Positions 1-10,627 of a stretch of 64,000 nucleotides of DNA are shown one piece after another. Source of the stretch: Micromussa lordhowensis. Its lineage: Eukaryota; Cnidaria; Anthozoa; Scleractinia; Lobophylliidae. A program made the translations under genes and the position numbers. Within the stretch, counting starts at the first letter, position 1, and each line of letters begins with the position of its first letter. The notes beneath the pieces are model-generated. The model worked only from the letters and a program-made list of their open reading frames with translations. It made no database searches and was not told the DNA's origin. Where the stretch lies: positions 33,388,820 to 33,452,819 of the forward strand of contig OZ026600.1 in the NCBI GenBank assembly GCA_964020085.1, written 5' to 3'.

Positions 1-2106
1 GGCGAATATCGTGGCGCTGCACACAGAGATTGCAATCTAAAATGGGCTATCAGTGCAGAAAAGTTAAAAATTCCTGTAATCTTTCATAATCTTAAAGGCT
101 ATGACTGCCATTTTATAATGCAAAAGATTGGTGATTTAATAAGACGAGATCTTAATATTAATGTTGGTGTTATAGCAAGTAATTTTGAGAAATATATTGG
201 TTTTAGACTAGGTAATCATTTGACTTTCATTGACAGTTTTTCATTTATGAGCCAGAGTTTAGACCGACTAAGCAGTAATTTAAGTGATGATGCATTCTTT
301 TATTCACGAGAAGCTTTTCCAAATGATAATCAATTTAGATTAATAAAGAAAAAAGGTGTCTACCCTTATGATTACATGGACTCGTTCCAGCGATTCAGTG
401 AGAAGTCTTTACCGGAGATAGAAGATTTTTATAGTATTTTAAATGATACAAATATTTCAGCGAGTGACTATGAGCACGCAAAAGAAGTATGGAGTGTCTT
501 CCAAATCAGAGACTTAGGTGAGTATCATGATTTATATTTGAAAACAGATGTACTACTCTTAGCTGATGTATTTGAAAGTTTCAGAAGTACTTGTCTGGAG
601 TATTATAAGTTAGACCCTTGTCATTATTTTTCTGCACCTGGGTTATCGTGGGATGCATTACTCAGAATGACCGAAATAAATCTAGACTTAATTTCAGACC
701 TTGACGCACAACTCTTCATTGAAAAAGGAATGCGTGGTGGTATCTCTTATATAGCACATAGGCACGCTGTAGCAAATAACAAATATATGAAAAATTACAA
801 TCCAGCGAGAGAATCTTCTTATATAATGTATTTAAATGCAAATAATCTTTATGGTTGGGCAATGTCACAGTCACTACCAGTCGGAGATTTCAAATGGTTA
901 GACCCTGAAGATTTTATATTAGATAATTACACAGATGACACAAGAAAAGGGGTTATTTTAGAGGTAGATTTAGAATATCCGGAAGGGTTACACCATTTAC
1001 ACAATGATTATCCATTAGCTCCAGAAAAGATTTTAGTCTCTGATGATATGTTATCTCCATATTGCAAAGGTTTAAAAGATTCAGAAAATATTAGCAGTGG
1101 TAGAGTACACAAGTTAGTACCTAACCTTATGTGTAAAGAAAAGTATATTTTACATTACAGAAATTTATAGCAGTATTTATCTCTTGGTATGAAGTTAAAA
1201 AAGGTACATAGAGTATTAGAATTTAAACAGAAACCTTGGATGAAAAAATACATTGATTTTAATACACAAAAGAGAACAATGGCTAAAAATAGTTTTGAAA
1301 AAGACTTCTTTAAATTAATGAATAATTCAGTGTTTGGTAAAACCATGGAAAACCTAAGAAAAAGATCCAATATCCATTTAGAAACTGATCCTAATCATTT
1401 ATTGAAGCTAACAAGACAACCAACCTACGTTTCTTCTAAAATATTTGACGAAAATTTAGTAGGAGTACAAATGAAAAAGGTGAGACTAGTCTTAGATAAA
1501 CCATCTTATGTTGGTTTTAGTATCTTAGAGTTAAGTAAAACACTAATGTATGATTTCCATTATAACTATATCAGAAAAAAATACCCATATGCAAAGTTAC
1601 TTTTTACTGATACCGACTCTTTAGTTTACCATATAGTAGCAGATGATATATATAGTGATTTCTATAAGGATAAGGCCCTATTTGACAATAGTGACTATCC
1701 TAAATCTTCTAAGTTCTATTTTGATAATAATAAAAAAGTAATTGGTAAATTCAAAGATGAAGCGTCAGGTGATCCAATCACTGAATTTGTTGGTCTAAAA
1801 AGTAAAATGTATTCTTACAAGACAGAAAATCGAGAAAACAAGACTGCTAAGGGTGTTAAAAAGAATGTAATAAAGCGTGAATTATCTCACTCTGATTACC
1901 GTGATACGTTATACAATTGTACTACTATGAGGCATAAGATGAGAACTATAAGGTCAGAGTATCATCAAATATGCAGTTACCAAATTAATAAAGTATCATT
2001 ATCACCTTTTGATGATAAAAGATATATTTTAGATGATGGTATTACTAGTTATTCGTATGGGAATAAAAAAATATTAGATTATATATATGACAATTCCAAA
2101 TTATAA
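1..2106 (+). pseudogene. Family-B DNA polymerase of Polinton/Maverick type, 5' truncated by window edge, one in-frame stop
   Basis: Frame 1 is open from the first base, so the gene begins outside the window. It encodes a protein-primed type B DNA polymerase, the replicase of Polinton/Maverick elements and relatives. Visible landmarks are the exonuclease-side motif HNLKGYD near codons 32-38, the palm motif NANNLYGWAM around 836-865, the NNSVFGKTMEN block around 1321-1353, and the catalytic FTDTDSL motif around 1603-1623. A TAG at 1168-1170 (codon 390) interrupts the frame, but reading continues in the same frame on both sides with no other lesion and stops at TAA 2104-2106. About 389 residues precede the stop and 311 follow it. 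No integrase, protease, ATPase or capsid gene is visible to the right, so the rest of the element lies to the left or is lost. The family call is secure; assignment to Polinton rather than a related polymerase-bearing element is inference. Confidence 0.88.
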
Positions 2107-2227
2107 AAAATTCTTGTCGGAAGACCCTCTTGCTGATACTGATAGTAGCGATAGTGATTATGACCCTAATTCAGATGAGGAATCGACGAGCAGCGAGGAA
2201 GAAGAAGAAGAAATAAAGAAAAAATAA
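2087..2227 (+). CDS. Small acidic ORF overlapping the polymerase 3' end
   Basis: This 46-codon ORF starts at ATG 2087, inside the last codons of the polymerase, and runs in another frame to TAA 2225-2227. The product is very acidic, with Asp/Ser stretches followed by a run of six glutamates and a short lysine tail. I recognise no family. The 20-base overlap with the polymerase stop resembles compact virus-like gene packing, but an acidic low-complexity ORF this short could be chance. Confidence 0.3.
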   Translation: MTIPNYKKFLSEDPLADTDSSDSDYDPNSDEESTSSEEEEEEIKKK

Positions 2228-2264
2228 TTTAAAAGAAAAAAATTGAAGAAGATTAAAAGATTAG

Positions 2265-2732
2265 ATGTCATTAAAAATAATAGAACAATGTCAAAAGGCT
2301 TGTGTTTCCAAAAAAATAGATAATAAAAAAACGAGAAGAGCATTAGAACGAGGAAATATATTATTGGTCAATGAAGTAATAAATGATTATAATTCAAAAA
2401 ATATACCTAAAAATAGAAGAAATGAAAGGTTTAAGATTCGAGATAGGTTAGTTAAAAAGCTTTCTGAAAAAAATCAGGCTGAAATGCTAATTCAGGCTGA
2501 AATGCTAATTGAGCCTATAACAGAAATTCCACCTGAATTTCTAATTGAGCCTAATTCAAATTACGCGCCGGACATAGTACATTCTAAATTTTTACTATAT
2601 CCTACGCTAACTACGCATCTTACGCTAACTACGCATCTTACGCTAACTACGCATCTTACGCTAACTACGCATCTTACGCTAACTACGCATCTTACGCTAA
2701 CTACGCATCTTACGCTAACTACGCTAAATTAG
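2265..2732 (+). CDS. Hypothetical basic protein ending in a TLTTHL repeat tail
   Basis: A 155-codon ORF lies 159 bases after the polymerase stop on the same strand. Its first ~85 residues are Lys/Arg/Asn rich and probably helical. A short duplicated segment (QAEMLI, then a related IEP motif) follows. The last ~45 residues are a six-residue repeat TLTTHL encoded by an 18-bp minisatellite. It resembles no family I know. Placement suggests it belongs to the same element as the polymerase, possibly an accessory gene, but the repeat tail may be a later expansion into the ORF. Confidence 0.35.
   Translation: MSLKIIEQCQKACVSKKIDNKKTRRALERGNILLVNEVINDYNSKNIPKNRRNERFKIRDRLVKKLSEKNQAEMLIQAEMLIEPITEIPPEFLIEPNSNYAPDIVHSKFLLYPTLTTHLTLTTHLTLTTHLTLTTHLTLTTHLTLTTHLTLTTLN
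2603..2728 (+). repeat. 18-bp minisatellite, six full units plus one diverged
   Basis: The unit TACGCTAACTACGCATCT starts at 2603, 2621, 2639, 2657, 2675 and 2693 with almost no variation. The unit at 2711 diverges half way. Because 18 is a multiple of three, the reading frame is kept and the array encodes TLTTHL repeats. Confidence 0.95.
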
Positions 2733-2768
2733 TGTAAAATCCGAAAATGCGCCGGTCACCCCAATTCC

Positions 2769-2848
2769 TACACTACTAACCTTGGTCCCAGGGCCTTTTC
2801 CCTTCCCACACCATGGAAAAGGCCCTAGGAGCGAGGTTGATAGTGTGT
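2769..2848. repeat. Short hairpin element (MITE-like)
   Basis: Two arms of about 32 bases form an imperfect inverted repeat around a loop of about 14 bases. The best-matched part is GGGCCTTTTCC (2791-2801) against GGAAAAGGCCC (2815-2825). The core CCAGGGCC...GGCCC..GAGGTT resembles the smaller element at 48071-48116, so this is probably a larger relative. Confidence 0.6.
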
Positions 2849-3879
2849 TGTTTAGGAGTGCTACCTCTTAGGCCATTTACTTTTTTTTGTTTACTGTCGA
2901 ATGCGTTCCCTGATTTTCGGTCTGTCGGTCGGTCAGTCGGAAATTAAAAAAAGCCAAAACATGAAAAAAAAAGAAGAAGACTCGAACTAGGAGGCCTAGT
3001 ACCTCAGCATAATAACATGTGGAGCCTGGAAATGGCAAGGCATGGTTAAACTCAAACGTGAACAGCGAAAAAAGATGATAAAACATTGACTGTATTGGAA
3101 TTATGTGTAATTACCTTCTTCATAACTTTTTTTGGAAAACGTGAAAACGGTCGAAAATGGGCAATAGCCTTAGGGGATAAAAAAAAATTACGCCATGCCC
3201 ACAAACGAGGACATTGGACAAACAAGTAACTGGTCAAAACTAGTAGCAGCATATCTTCCTGTGGCCCGACTTACGATCTTAGATCGTCTTGTTTTGTATA
3301 TTTGCTGAAGGGCAAGAGAATCACGTTTCGCAGAAAATGTAAGTAACCGCGTTTTGATTCGTGACCTGAAGGTTTTGCGTGATCCGTGAAGAACCTGAAA
3401 TATTAACCGATATTCGTGATTTTACCACACAACTCTACGTGATTTTGAGACACAAGTTCTCCGAATAGTTACAGTGGTCTATCGAGAGTGCCTTAGCCAT
3501 GCAATATGCAATACGGAGCCTTGATTTAGCCATTCGCGATTTTGCTTCCTACAAACACTGTTTTTAATGTAAGAACAGGTCCTTACTTTCTTATTTTCGT
3601 AATTCGGGAAATCGAAATTTTTTTATCCGTGAACCGTGATCCTCTGTATTTTAGGTTCGTGAACCGTGCCAGAGACTTCCCTGTATGACCCTCTTGATAT
3701 CTAAAGGGGAATTATTATATTTACAAAATTTGCAAAAAACTTTATACTGTACTGTATAAAAAAATTTGTGCGAAAAACTTTATTCTGTATTTTCTTAATA
3801 AAAATATTTTTTTCATTCTCTTACCGATAAAAAAAAAACTGGATTTAGAAAACTCTATTCTATTTTTTTTTTATATACA
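2849..3879. other. Intergenic, no gene seen
   Basis: No coding ORF, RNA gene or clear transposon end is visible. From about 3290 to 3690 there are loosely repeated motifs related to GTGATCCGTGAA, which look like a decayed dispersed repeat. From about 3700 the sequence becomes AT-rich and grades into the 70-bp array. Confidence 0.5.
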
Positions 3880-4770
3880 TATAAAAAAATCAGTGCGAAG
3901 AAGTCTTCGCCTTGTCCACTTCTCTATTATAAAAGATTTCTTTTAAACATATAAAAAATTTAGGGCCAAGAAGTCTTTGCCCTTTTCAATTTTCTATCAT
4001 AAAATAGTTTTTATACATATAAAAAAAATAGTGCGAAGAATTCTTCCTTTTTTTCCACTTCTCTATAATAAAAAGTATTTTTTATACATATTAAAAAAAT
4101 AGTGCGAAGAAGTCTTCGCCTTGTCCACTTTTCTCTAATAAAAAGTATTTTTTATACATATAAAAAATTTAGTGCGAAGAAGTCTTCGCCTTGTCCACTT
4201 CTCTACACTGAAATGTATTTTTTATAAATATAAAAAATTCAGTGCGAAGAAGTCTTCGCCTTGTCTACTTTTCTATAAGAAAAAACATTTTTTATACATA
4301 TAAAAAAATTAGTGCGAAGAAGTCTTCGCCTTGTCCACTTCTTTATATTAGAATGTATTTTTTATACATATAAAAAATTTAGTGCGAAGAAATCTTCGCC
4401 TTGTCCACTTCTCTATACTAAAATGTATTTTTTATACATATAAAAAATTTAGTGCGAAGAAGTCTTCGCCTTGTCCACTTCTCTATACTAAAATGTATTT
4501 TTTATACATATAAAAATTTAGTGCGAAGAAGTCTTCGCCTTGTCCACTTCTCTATAAGAAAAAGTATTTTTTATACATATAAAAAATTTAGTGCCAAGAA
4601 GTCTTCGCCTTGTCCACTTCTCTATAATAAAAGATCTTTTTTATACATATAAAAAATTTAGTGCTAAGAAGCTTTCGCCCTGTCCACTCCTCTAGGGTAA
4701 AAAGTTTGTTTATACATATAAAATATTTAGTGCGAAGAAATCCTCGCCCATGCTAGTTCTCTGTGATAAG
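3880..4770 (+). repeat. Left 70-bp satellite arm (~13 units)
   Basis: Units start with AGTGCGAAGAAGTCTTCGCC, seen for example at 4101, 4171, 4241, 4311, 4381, 4451, 4520 and 4590, giving a 69-70 bp period. Each unit contains the perfect palindrome GCGAAGA-AG-TCTTCGC followed by TTGTCCACTTCTCTA and an AT-rich linker TTTTTATACATATAAAAAA. Outer units are more diverged than central ones. Confidence 0.92.
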
Positions 4771-4944
4771 AATATATTCAGGAATATCCTCAGAAGCAAT
4801 TGCTAACCAAAAGTGACCTAAAATACAAAATTTTGAGATGCCCTTCTACTATTGTAGTTGAACTGCTCCAGCTATTTAGCCTTAAACACCAAAACGGATA
4901 AAAAATTCAATTTTGAAGTGATACATCGAAACATGGTCTTGGCA

Positions 4945-6508
4945 GGTACACTGGAAGAGGTCAGTGATGAAAGTTAGTACCAGAGTGTGCGACACAGCTT
5001 CATCTATAAGAGCTTTCCGTCTGTTGGCAGATAAAGTTGTCACGTCCAATTCGAAGGATGAAGTTTACACAATTTTTAATGTACTTGGCGGAGATCTGAA
5101 CATCACAACTGTAAAACACCTTCTTCCTGATGACTTGACAGACCTAGATAATGATAACTGGAAAAAGCTACACAATTGGAAAAGGTGGTGGACAAGGGAG
5201 GAGCACTTGAGTAAGTTGATTTTAATTTATTCAAATCCTCCATGATGCCACCAACGCCTTTAAGTTAACGTTATACGTCATTTCCTGTTGACAGTAATAA
5301 CAGTTATGCGTGCATCTTCATCTTGTTATGTAGTTTTCTTCCACCATCCTTCCCCGAGTTACGTAGGGTTGTAGTATTAACTGTTACACTATGCTTCTTT
5401 ATAGAAATGTTCACAACTGCATTTACAGAGATGGAGGCCTGTAACTGGTCAGCGTGTCCTGACACAACAAATCCTGTCGAACATATCAACAAAGATTCAA
5501 TTCCAGCAAAGGAATATAAGAAAAGTATTTGGAATATTCTGGACAAGCTTGCTGCAGCCAAAAGGTTGGCTGTTTTAAGCAATGTCACGATCAGCTACGC
5601 AAGCAAGCAAGAGGACAGTAGGCAGGAAAGAGCAGCAAGAAAAAGGAAGTGGAGGAGGAGTTTTGGGAAACTGGGAGATGATCATAACGCTGAAGGTAGG
5701 CTAGAAATTAATTCAGTTAACTTGGTGTAACTCAGTGTAAGATGTTAATTAAGATAAATAAGATCTTGAGCAAAAATTAATGCGCAGTACAAGCATCTGG
5801 CGCAGGGCGAACTTCCTCAAGTGACGCAGACGCAAGTCATGCACGATCAAATAAGTTGTCGAGTTTCACTCGTCAAAACACTGCTTTCTTGTTTTACTAC
5901 ATGTAGGACCCCCTGACAAACTTCCCCGACAGGTGGATAACACCCAAAAGAGACAGACGAGAAAGTCGCAAAGTAAGTACCACTTGTTTATAAGTTATAT
6001 AGGGAAGGGGTAGGGAGAGGCGTGGTGGGGACAGCAATGAGACTTCTGTTTAGTGGATAATATTATGCCTTTAATTTCAATAGCTGCTGAGAGCACATTA
6101 ATCAAGTATAAACGATAGTTCCTTCTTCTAAATTGCCCTGGAAATGATTTGATAACATCTACAAACAGTAAAGCAGTAAACACTCTCTAATCAATTACAT
6201 TGAATCAATGGTTCTTGTCATTTAATGGTTTAAAGGTTGAAACTCAAGTAAAAGTGTTAATCGATGTTTCTTTTACTTTTTGTTGTTGTCCGGTAGGAGA
6301 CAAAGACAAGGAGCGGCCAGAATTGCTAAAACGACGAGTTAATGTAGAAATCGAGGAAGATGACGAGGGAACCACGAAGTGGTACATTAGAGTAGTAAAA
6401 GAAGTCAAGGAAGGAACTTGTACGATATCTTTTGATGGATTTGACAGTTCGCACAACATACAAGTTGCAGTAGATGAAATACCTTCGGAAGACATAATAT
6501 TTCTCTAA
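4945..6508 (+). CDS. Spliced gene, MULE-transposase-like segment with Tudor-like C-terminus
   Basis: Four exons join with matching phases: about 4945 (5' end uncertain)-5210, 5405-5695, 5907-5972 and 6297-6508. Donors are GTAAGT at 5211, GTAGG at 5696 and GTAAGT at 5973; acceptors end at 5404, 5906 and 6296. About 278 codons are visible. Exon 2 contains CNWSACPDTTNPVEHINKDS, a Cys-rich block with a TTNPVE motif that resembles the C-terminal glutamate region of MULE-type DDE transposases. Exon 3 is basic. Exon 4 ends with a short domain (WYIRVV...CTISFDGFD) that looks like a Tudor/MBT-type fold. Family assignment is inference. The gene sits centrally between inverted 70-bp arrays, as expected for a transposon-borne gene. 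The N-terminal catalytic part is not visible, so it may be truncated or domesticated. Confidence 0.6.
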
Positions 6509-6599
6509 GCTTCTGAAAGTGGATGTCTTCTGAACTGTTTAACGTACTGATTTGCACTAATTTTTATGGCAGAGAACTACAGCGAGAAGTGGACAGAGC

Positions 6600-7043
6600 T
6601 GATAGTTCTTCGCTCTAAGTTTTTTATATGTTTAAAAAATATTTTTTATTATAGAGAAGTGAACAAGGCGAAGACTTCTTCGCACTAAATTTTTTATATG
6701 TATAAAAAAAATCTTTTTTATAGAGAAGTGAACAAGGCGAAGACTTCTTCGCACTAAATTTTTTATATGTATAAAAAAAAATTTTATTATAGAGAAGTGG
6801 ACAAGACGAAGACTTCTTCGCACTAAATTTTTTATATGTATAAAAAAAGTTTTTATTATAGAAGTGGACAAGGCGAAGAGTTCTTCGCACTAAATTTTTT
6901 ATATGTATAAAAAAAAAATTATCATAGAGAAGTGGACAAGGCGAAGACTTCTTCGCACTAAGTTTTTTATATGTATAAAAACTCTATTTTATTATAGAGA
7001 AGTGGGCAAGGCGAAGATTTCTTCGCACTAAATTTTTTATATT
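6600..7043 (-). repeat. Right 70-bp satellite arm, inverted
   Basis: This array holds about 6-7 units of the same ~70-bp repeat as 3880-4770, now as its reverse complement (GGCGAAGACTTCTTCGCACT). It ends abruptly against the TRAF coiled-coil coding repeat at about 7043. Short ORFs read through it on both strands only because the unit lacks stops in some frames. Confidence 0.92.
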
Positions 7044-7059
7044 GTTCCTTATCCTCGGA

Positions 7060-7345
7060 CATTAATCTCTCTATCTGTCCTGACTGTCGCTCTCTCTGTT
7101 GTGACTGTTCTTTTATCTGATGTGACTGTCGTTGTATCTGTTGTGACAGTTCCATATCCTTGACATCAATTGTTCTATGTGGTGTGACTGTTGTATTATC
7201 TGTTGCGACTGTCGTTGTATCTGTTGTGACAGTTCCATATCCTTGGATATCAATCGTTCTATCTGTTGTGACTGTCGTTCTATCTGTTGTGACTGCTCCT
7301 TATCCCTGGATATCAATTGCTCTATCTGTTGTGACTGATCCTTAA
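7060..7345 (-). repeat. 21-bp coding repeat (heptad coiled coil)
   Basis: A 21-bp unit, on the coding strand CAGTCACAACAGATAGAACGA with variants, repeats about a dozen times and encodes a seven-residue QQIERQS-type heptad. The same repeat is shorter in the complete TRAF gene (about 45318-45530). It shows that the coiled coil grows by codon-preserving tandem duplication. Confidence 0.85.
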
Positions 7346-7989
7346 CCACGGTGACAAGCTTATGAACTTGATGCTGAGTGGCCTCTAGACCGCGGAGGGC
7401 TAAGTTCAAATGGCTTTCAATATGAGTTTGTGTGTGAGATTTGCCTTCTGATCTTGGAAACTATAAACAGAGAAAATAAGTCCATTCAAAATTTGAACGA
7501 CGACTGATCAAACATTTATGTCAAGATTAACTGTTGTAGAATTCCCTAAAAAAACAGTGTTAATCAGTCATTTTCTAATTCGTTTGACTACAAAAAATGT
7601 CAAACTTACGCATTGTGTGGTGAGCTGAGATTACGCATTGGCGAGAACCTGGGGTGTAGGGTAGGAGGGGGGGGGGGCTCTAGTGTGAAAAGGTCGGGAT
7701 GCTCTTGGTCTCGCTTAGGCCTGTCAATCACGGAGTTTGCTCTCAGTTAAAGTGTTCAGGACGAAATATGCTGTTACTACTTTTAGCAGTCACGTTATCT
7801 TTTAGGGTTGCACTCTAAGAATAATATAAAAAACGCTTTCATTTATGTTCTAAGCGGTATTTCTTAGGGTGTCAAATAATTATAAAGCCCGAGCCACGCC
7901 CAGTTTGTTCTTCTTTACAGGTTTAATTCAAATTTTATGACGAGCACCATCCATCTTATCACATGTGAGTATCCCCTCCCCTCCCCTCC

Positions 7990-8142
7990 CCAAGCGTGCG
8001 TCTGCTTTCCTCCCACCAATGTGGTCTGGGTTCGATTCTGGCCTGGTGCCACGTGTTGTTTATTCTCGTCATGGTGCGTGATAAGCCTTTTCTCTGGGTG
8101 ATACTGTTTTCCTCCCTCCTGATAAACCAACGTAGCCATTTT
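7990..8142 (+). mobile_element. tRNA-derived SINE
   Basis: A B-box-like GGTTCGATTCTGG lies at 8029-8041, with the tRNA-like CCTCCCACCAATGTGGTCTG before it. A tail of CTCTGGGTGATACTGTTTTC and CCTCCCTCCTGATAAACCAA follows, typical of a tRNA-related SINE family common in cnidarian genomes (recognised from memory). The same insertion is present in copy B and in the complete TRAF gene (intron 6), so it predates the duplications. Confidence 0.65.
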
Positions 8143-9378
8143 TAAAATTCCAATTCGGCCCGACTAGAGGACCAGCGTGAAAATAATCAAATTTACAGTA
8201 GCTTAATTATAGTGAAGATGCATGCAAGCAACAAACAACACATTGGAGGTGTGTAGTAAATTTTAACTCTTGAGCTTATTTTTATTCAACTGCATTACCG
8301 ACACAAATGAAGGGTTGAGTTTGCGGCGGATTTTCTTTGCACCGTTAAATCAGTTTCTTCTCTTCACCGAGACAATCCTCGTATGTTAGACTAAGACATT
8401 GGGCGTGAAAGAACACGTGCTTCATACTTTTCGCACAATTCGACATCTCTATTACTCTATGATATTCACAATGTATTCACAAGTTTAAAAGACGACCAGT
8501 GAATGAAAGATGCGTTACATCCTAAATCCGACCAAATCCCTGTATTCACAATGAATTTCCACCTGAAAAGTATTTTAAACATATAAAAAAGTTCATACCT
8601 TTTGTTCACAGCCCAAGTTCTTGTATTCACACTGCACCTCGGTTGCAGGACATTCATCGCGAACATGAACCTCAAGCTGGAAACACAAACAACCACAAAA
8701 GAGTCCGACATTAAAAGATCTTTAACTTCGCAAGAGCGGAGCTTGCCTTCTGACCTTCCATTTCTCGCCCATAGTTAGTCCTAGTGGTATGTCTTACACC
8801 CTATGGACATCCTCCTCGGTCTATGCGGACAGTATCATTGGCCACAACACTTGATCATGAATATTTCATCCCCGAAAAAATCCACCCCTGCCACTCTGCA
8901 ACTTCGCCTACAAATCAATAACTTGATCTTAGGCTACCTTGATTTCAACAGAGTTAGTTTTTGTGATCTAGATGCATCAATACCTAGAGGCCCTTCCTAT
9001 TACCTGCACAGTAAAAAAACGAAAACCGAAATAGCTTTCTTTTTGCAGCGTGAGATCTTGTTAATTTATATACTTCTGTTTTGAAACGCAATGTCTCACT
9101 GCTCTTGACTAGTGAAATTAGCACACAAGGGGCTTAAGTCTGCTCTGACTTGAAGTTAAAAAAAAACAAACCTTTTCTCGTGGAATATCTTTCAGACCAC
9201 ACTTGTTAGTACACAGAACAGGAAACTTTCGGCAAATATCAAAATGTTTCTGAAGCAAATCAAACAAAAGTTTGCATCACTATAAAACACTAGATGACTA
9301 CATTGTTAAATCGTGTCAGTAACTGGTTCACAAGCATTAAAAAGATAAATTTGCTTAACATACAGTACTACAGATGAA

Positions 9379-9638
9379 CCTCTTCACAACGGCAACCTTG
9401 GGGACAGACGCAAGTTCTGGGGAGGTAGGAGTGTAAGGCTGGTTTTTTTTTCGAGAGTGCAAAATTAGAAATTGCTGATTTTGCTGATAATCTGAGTAAC
9501 AATCAAAATTTAAGAAAAAAACAGAAACCGAAAAAAGCAGAGACCACCGTTTGTCAGTCGTTGATGAACTGCCCTTTGTCAAAAGGTTATTTTTGTAGTC
9601 AGGACGTTATTTTTGTAGCCATTGCCGTTGTGGAGAGG
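9379..9638. repeat. MITE-like inverted-repeat element
   Basis: The ends CCTCTTCACAACGGCAA (9379-9395) and TTGCCGTTGTGGAGAGG (9622-9638) are inverted repeats with one mismatch. About 225 bases of non-coding sequence lie between. It sits in TRAF intron 4 next to exon 5 and is shared with the other TRAF copies. Confidence 0.55.
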
Positions 9639-10627
9639 TGGCCATTATAGAGAGGATAAAATAAATTGAATGTATGAAGTGCCTGGCTGGACAAAAACGG
9701 TGTACATAGAAAGATTCGTTAACAATCATTTGGTGCTGGCAAGCAAGAAAGCGAAGCAAGCCCGAGGTAGAGAGTACGGAGTAGGCGAACCCCCCTTCCA
9801 CACACACTCTATGCGTTAGCAGAAGTATATAGTTTCTAGTCGTGTATAAAAAGCTGGCCGCGTTTGTGTTGTTTAGCAAAGGTAAGAATATGATTTTGCA
9901 TTTCTTGTGACCTTCGCACGACAAAAGTAACAGCTGGTAAGGCTACTCGTCAAGATAAGAAAATTTAGACCGCGATTATTATTCAGGTTTTAGCAAATAA
10001 GGAGGGCGACTCTGAGACACGGCCATTTAACCAAAAGATAGATCAACCACCACACAGCGGGCCCTCGCATCAGGGCAAAGGACGAACGAAAGATAATCTT
10101 GCCTATTGTGCGGTGCCTATTGTAAATTTTAATATGCGGTCATCTGGTAAGAGGTCTGGAACCGAGAAATGTTCGGAAACCGTTTGGAACTCTTAAATTC
10201 TCGGTGCACGATCGGACGCCCCGATAATTAATTGTCGGCCCTCCTAGACCATGTAATATTTTTGACTCCAGACCTCAGAATACCGAGTATTTACTATTCA
10301 AAAAGGCCACCACGAAGCAGAAGATGTGTTGTCTCATTCAGTCGTTCTCCAAATTCGAATAGCTGACTTTTCTCTTTTGATTGGAGCCATTAAAAGCTGC
10401 AATTCAATTTCAGACAAAACACGTTGGGATCCATTCGGAAGCGTCAGATATGTTCAAGAATGCCGTAAAATGTAGCGTGTATGCGAACTATAACAGACAA
10501 TTACTTGAACAAATTGGAACTGATGTTGCGTGTTCTTGAAAGAAATAACTTATACTTAAAAATGTTCCATTTTTTGAAACAAAAGAGAAAACTGTTGCCA
10601 AAAACCGAAAAAAATTTATCCGTCTTC

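Larger units (their letters stand above)
3880..7043. mobile_element. Foldback-like DNA element with tandem-array inverted arms
   Basis: An array of a ~70-bp unit at 3880-4770 is repeated in reverse-complement orientation at about 6600-7043. Together they bracket a central region with a spliced transposase-like gene. Long terminal inverted repeats built from tandem repeats are known for foldback and some MULE-type DNA transposons. The right edge abuts the coiled-coil exon of TRAF fragment A (last array base about 7043). The matching remainder of that exon is not found left of 3880, so this is not a simple clean insertion. No target duplication could be defined. Confidence 0.55.
7044..9249 (-). 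pseudogene. TRAF gene fragment A: exons 5, 6 and part of 7
   Basis: Minus-strand exons matching the complete TRAF gene at 31801-45979 are exon 5 at 9172-9249, exon 6 at 8599-8676 and the start of exon 7 from 7460 down to about 7044. Splice sites are conserved. Exons 5-6 encode two TRAF-type zinc fingers (CTNKCGLKDIPREK; ECPATEVQCEYKNLGCEQK). Exon 7 opens with the HLNLALRGLEATQHQV stretch and an enlarged heptad coiled coil, which shifts frame near 7113-7155. It is then cut by the 70-bp array before the MATH domain. Exons 1-4 are absent; beyond exon 5 the intron runs into a 12.9-kb satellite. It cannot encode a full TRAF adaptor. Confidence 0.88.

Noticed and set aside
4452..4652. ORFs with RRSLRLVHFS repeats in the 70-bp arrays (also 6624-6890)
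   Set aside because: Pure repeat translation, present in overlapping frames.
8803..9084. 93-codon ORF also present at 24825-25106
   Set aside because: Intronic between exons 5 and 6, not open in the third TRAF copy, no similarity recognised.
9607..9924. 105-codon ORF conserved in three TRAF copies (also 25629-25946 and 42668-43015)
   Set aside because: Conservation follows from recent duplication; it lies in intron 4, overlaps a MITE-like element and has no domain.
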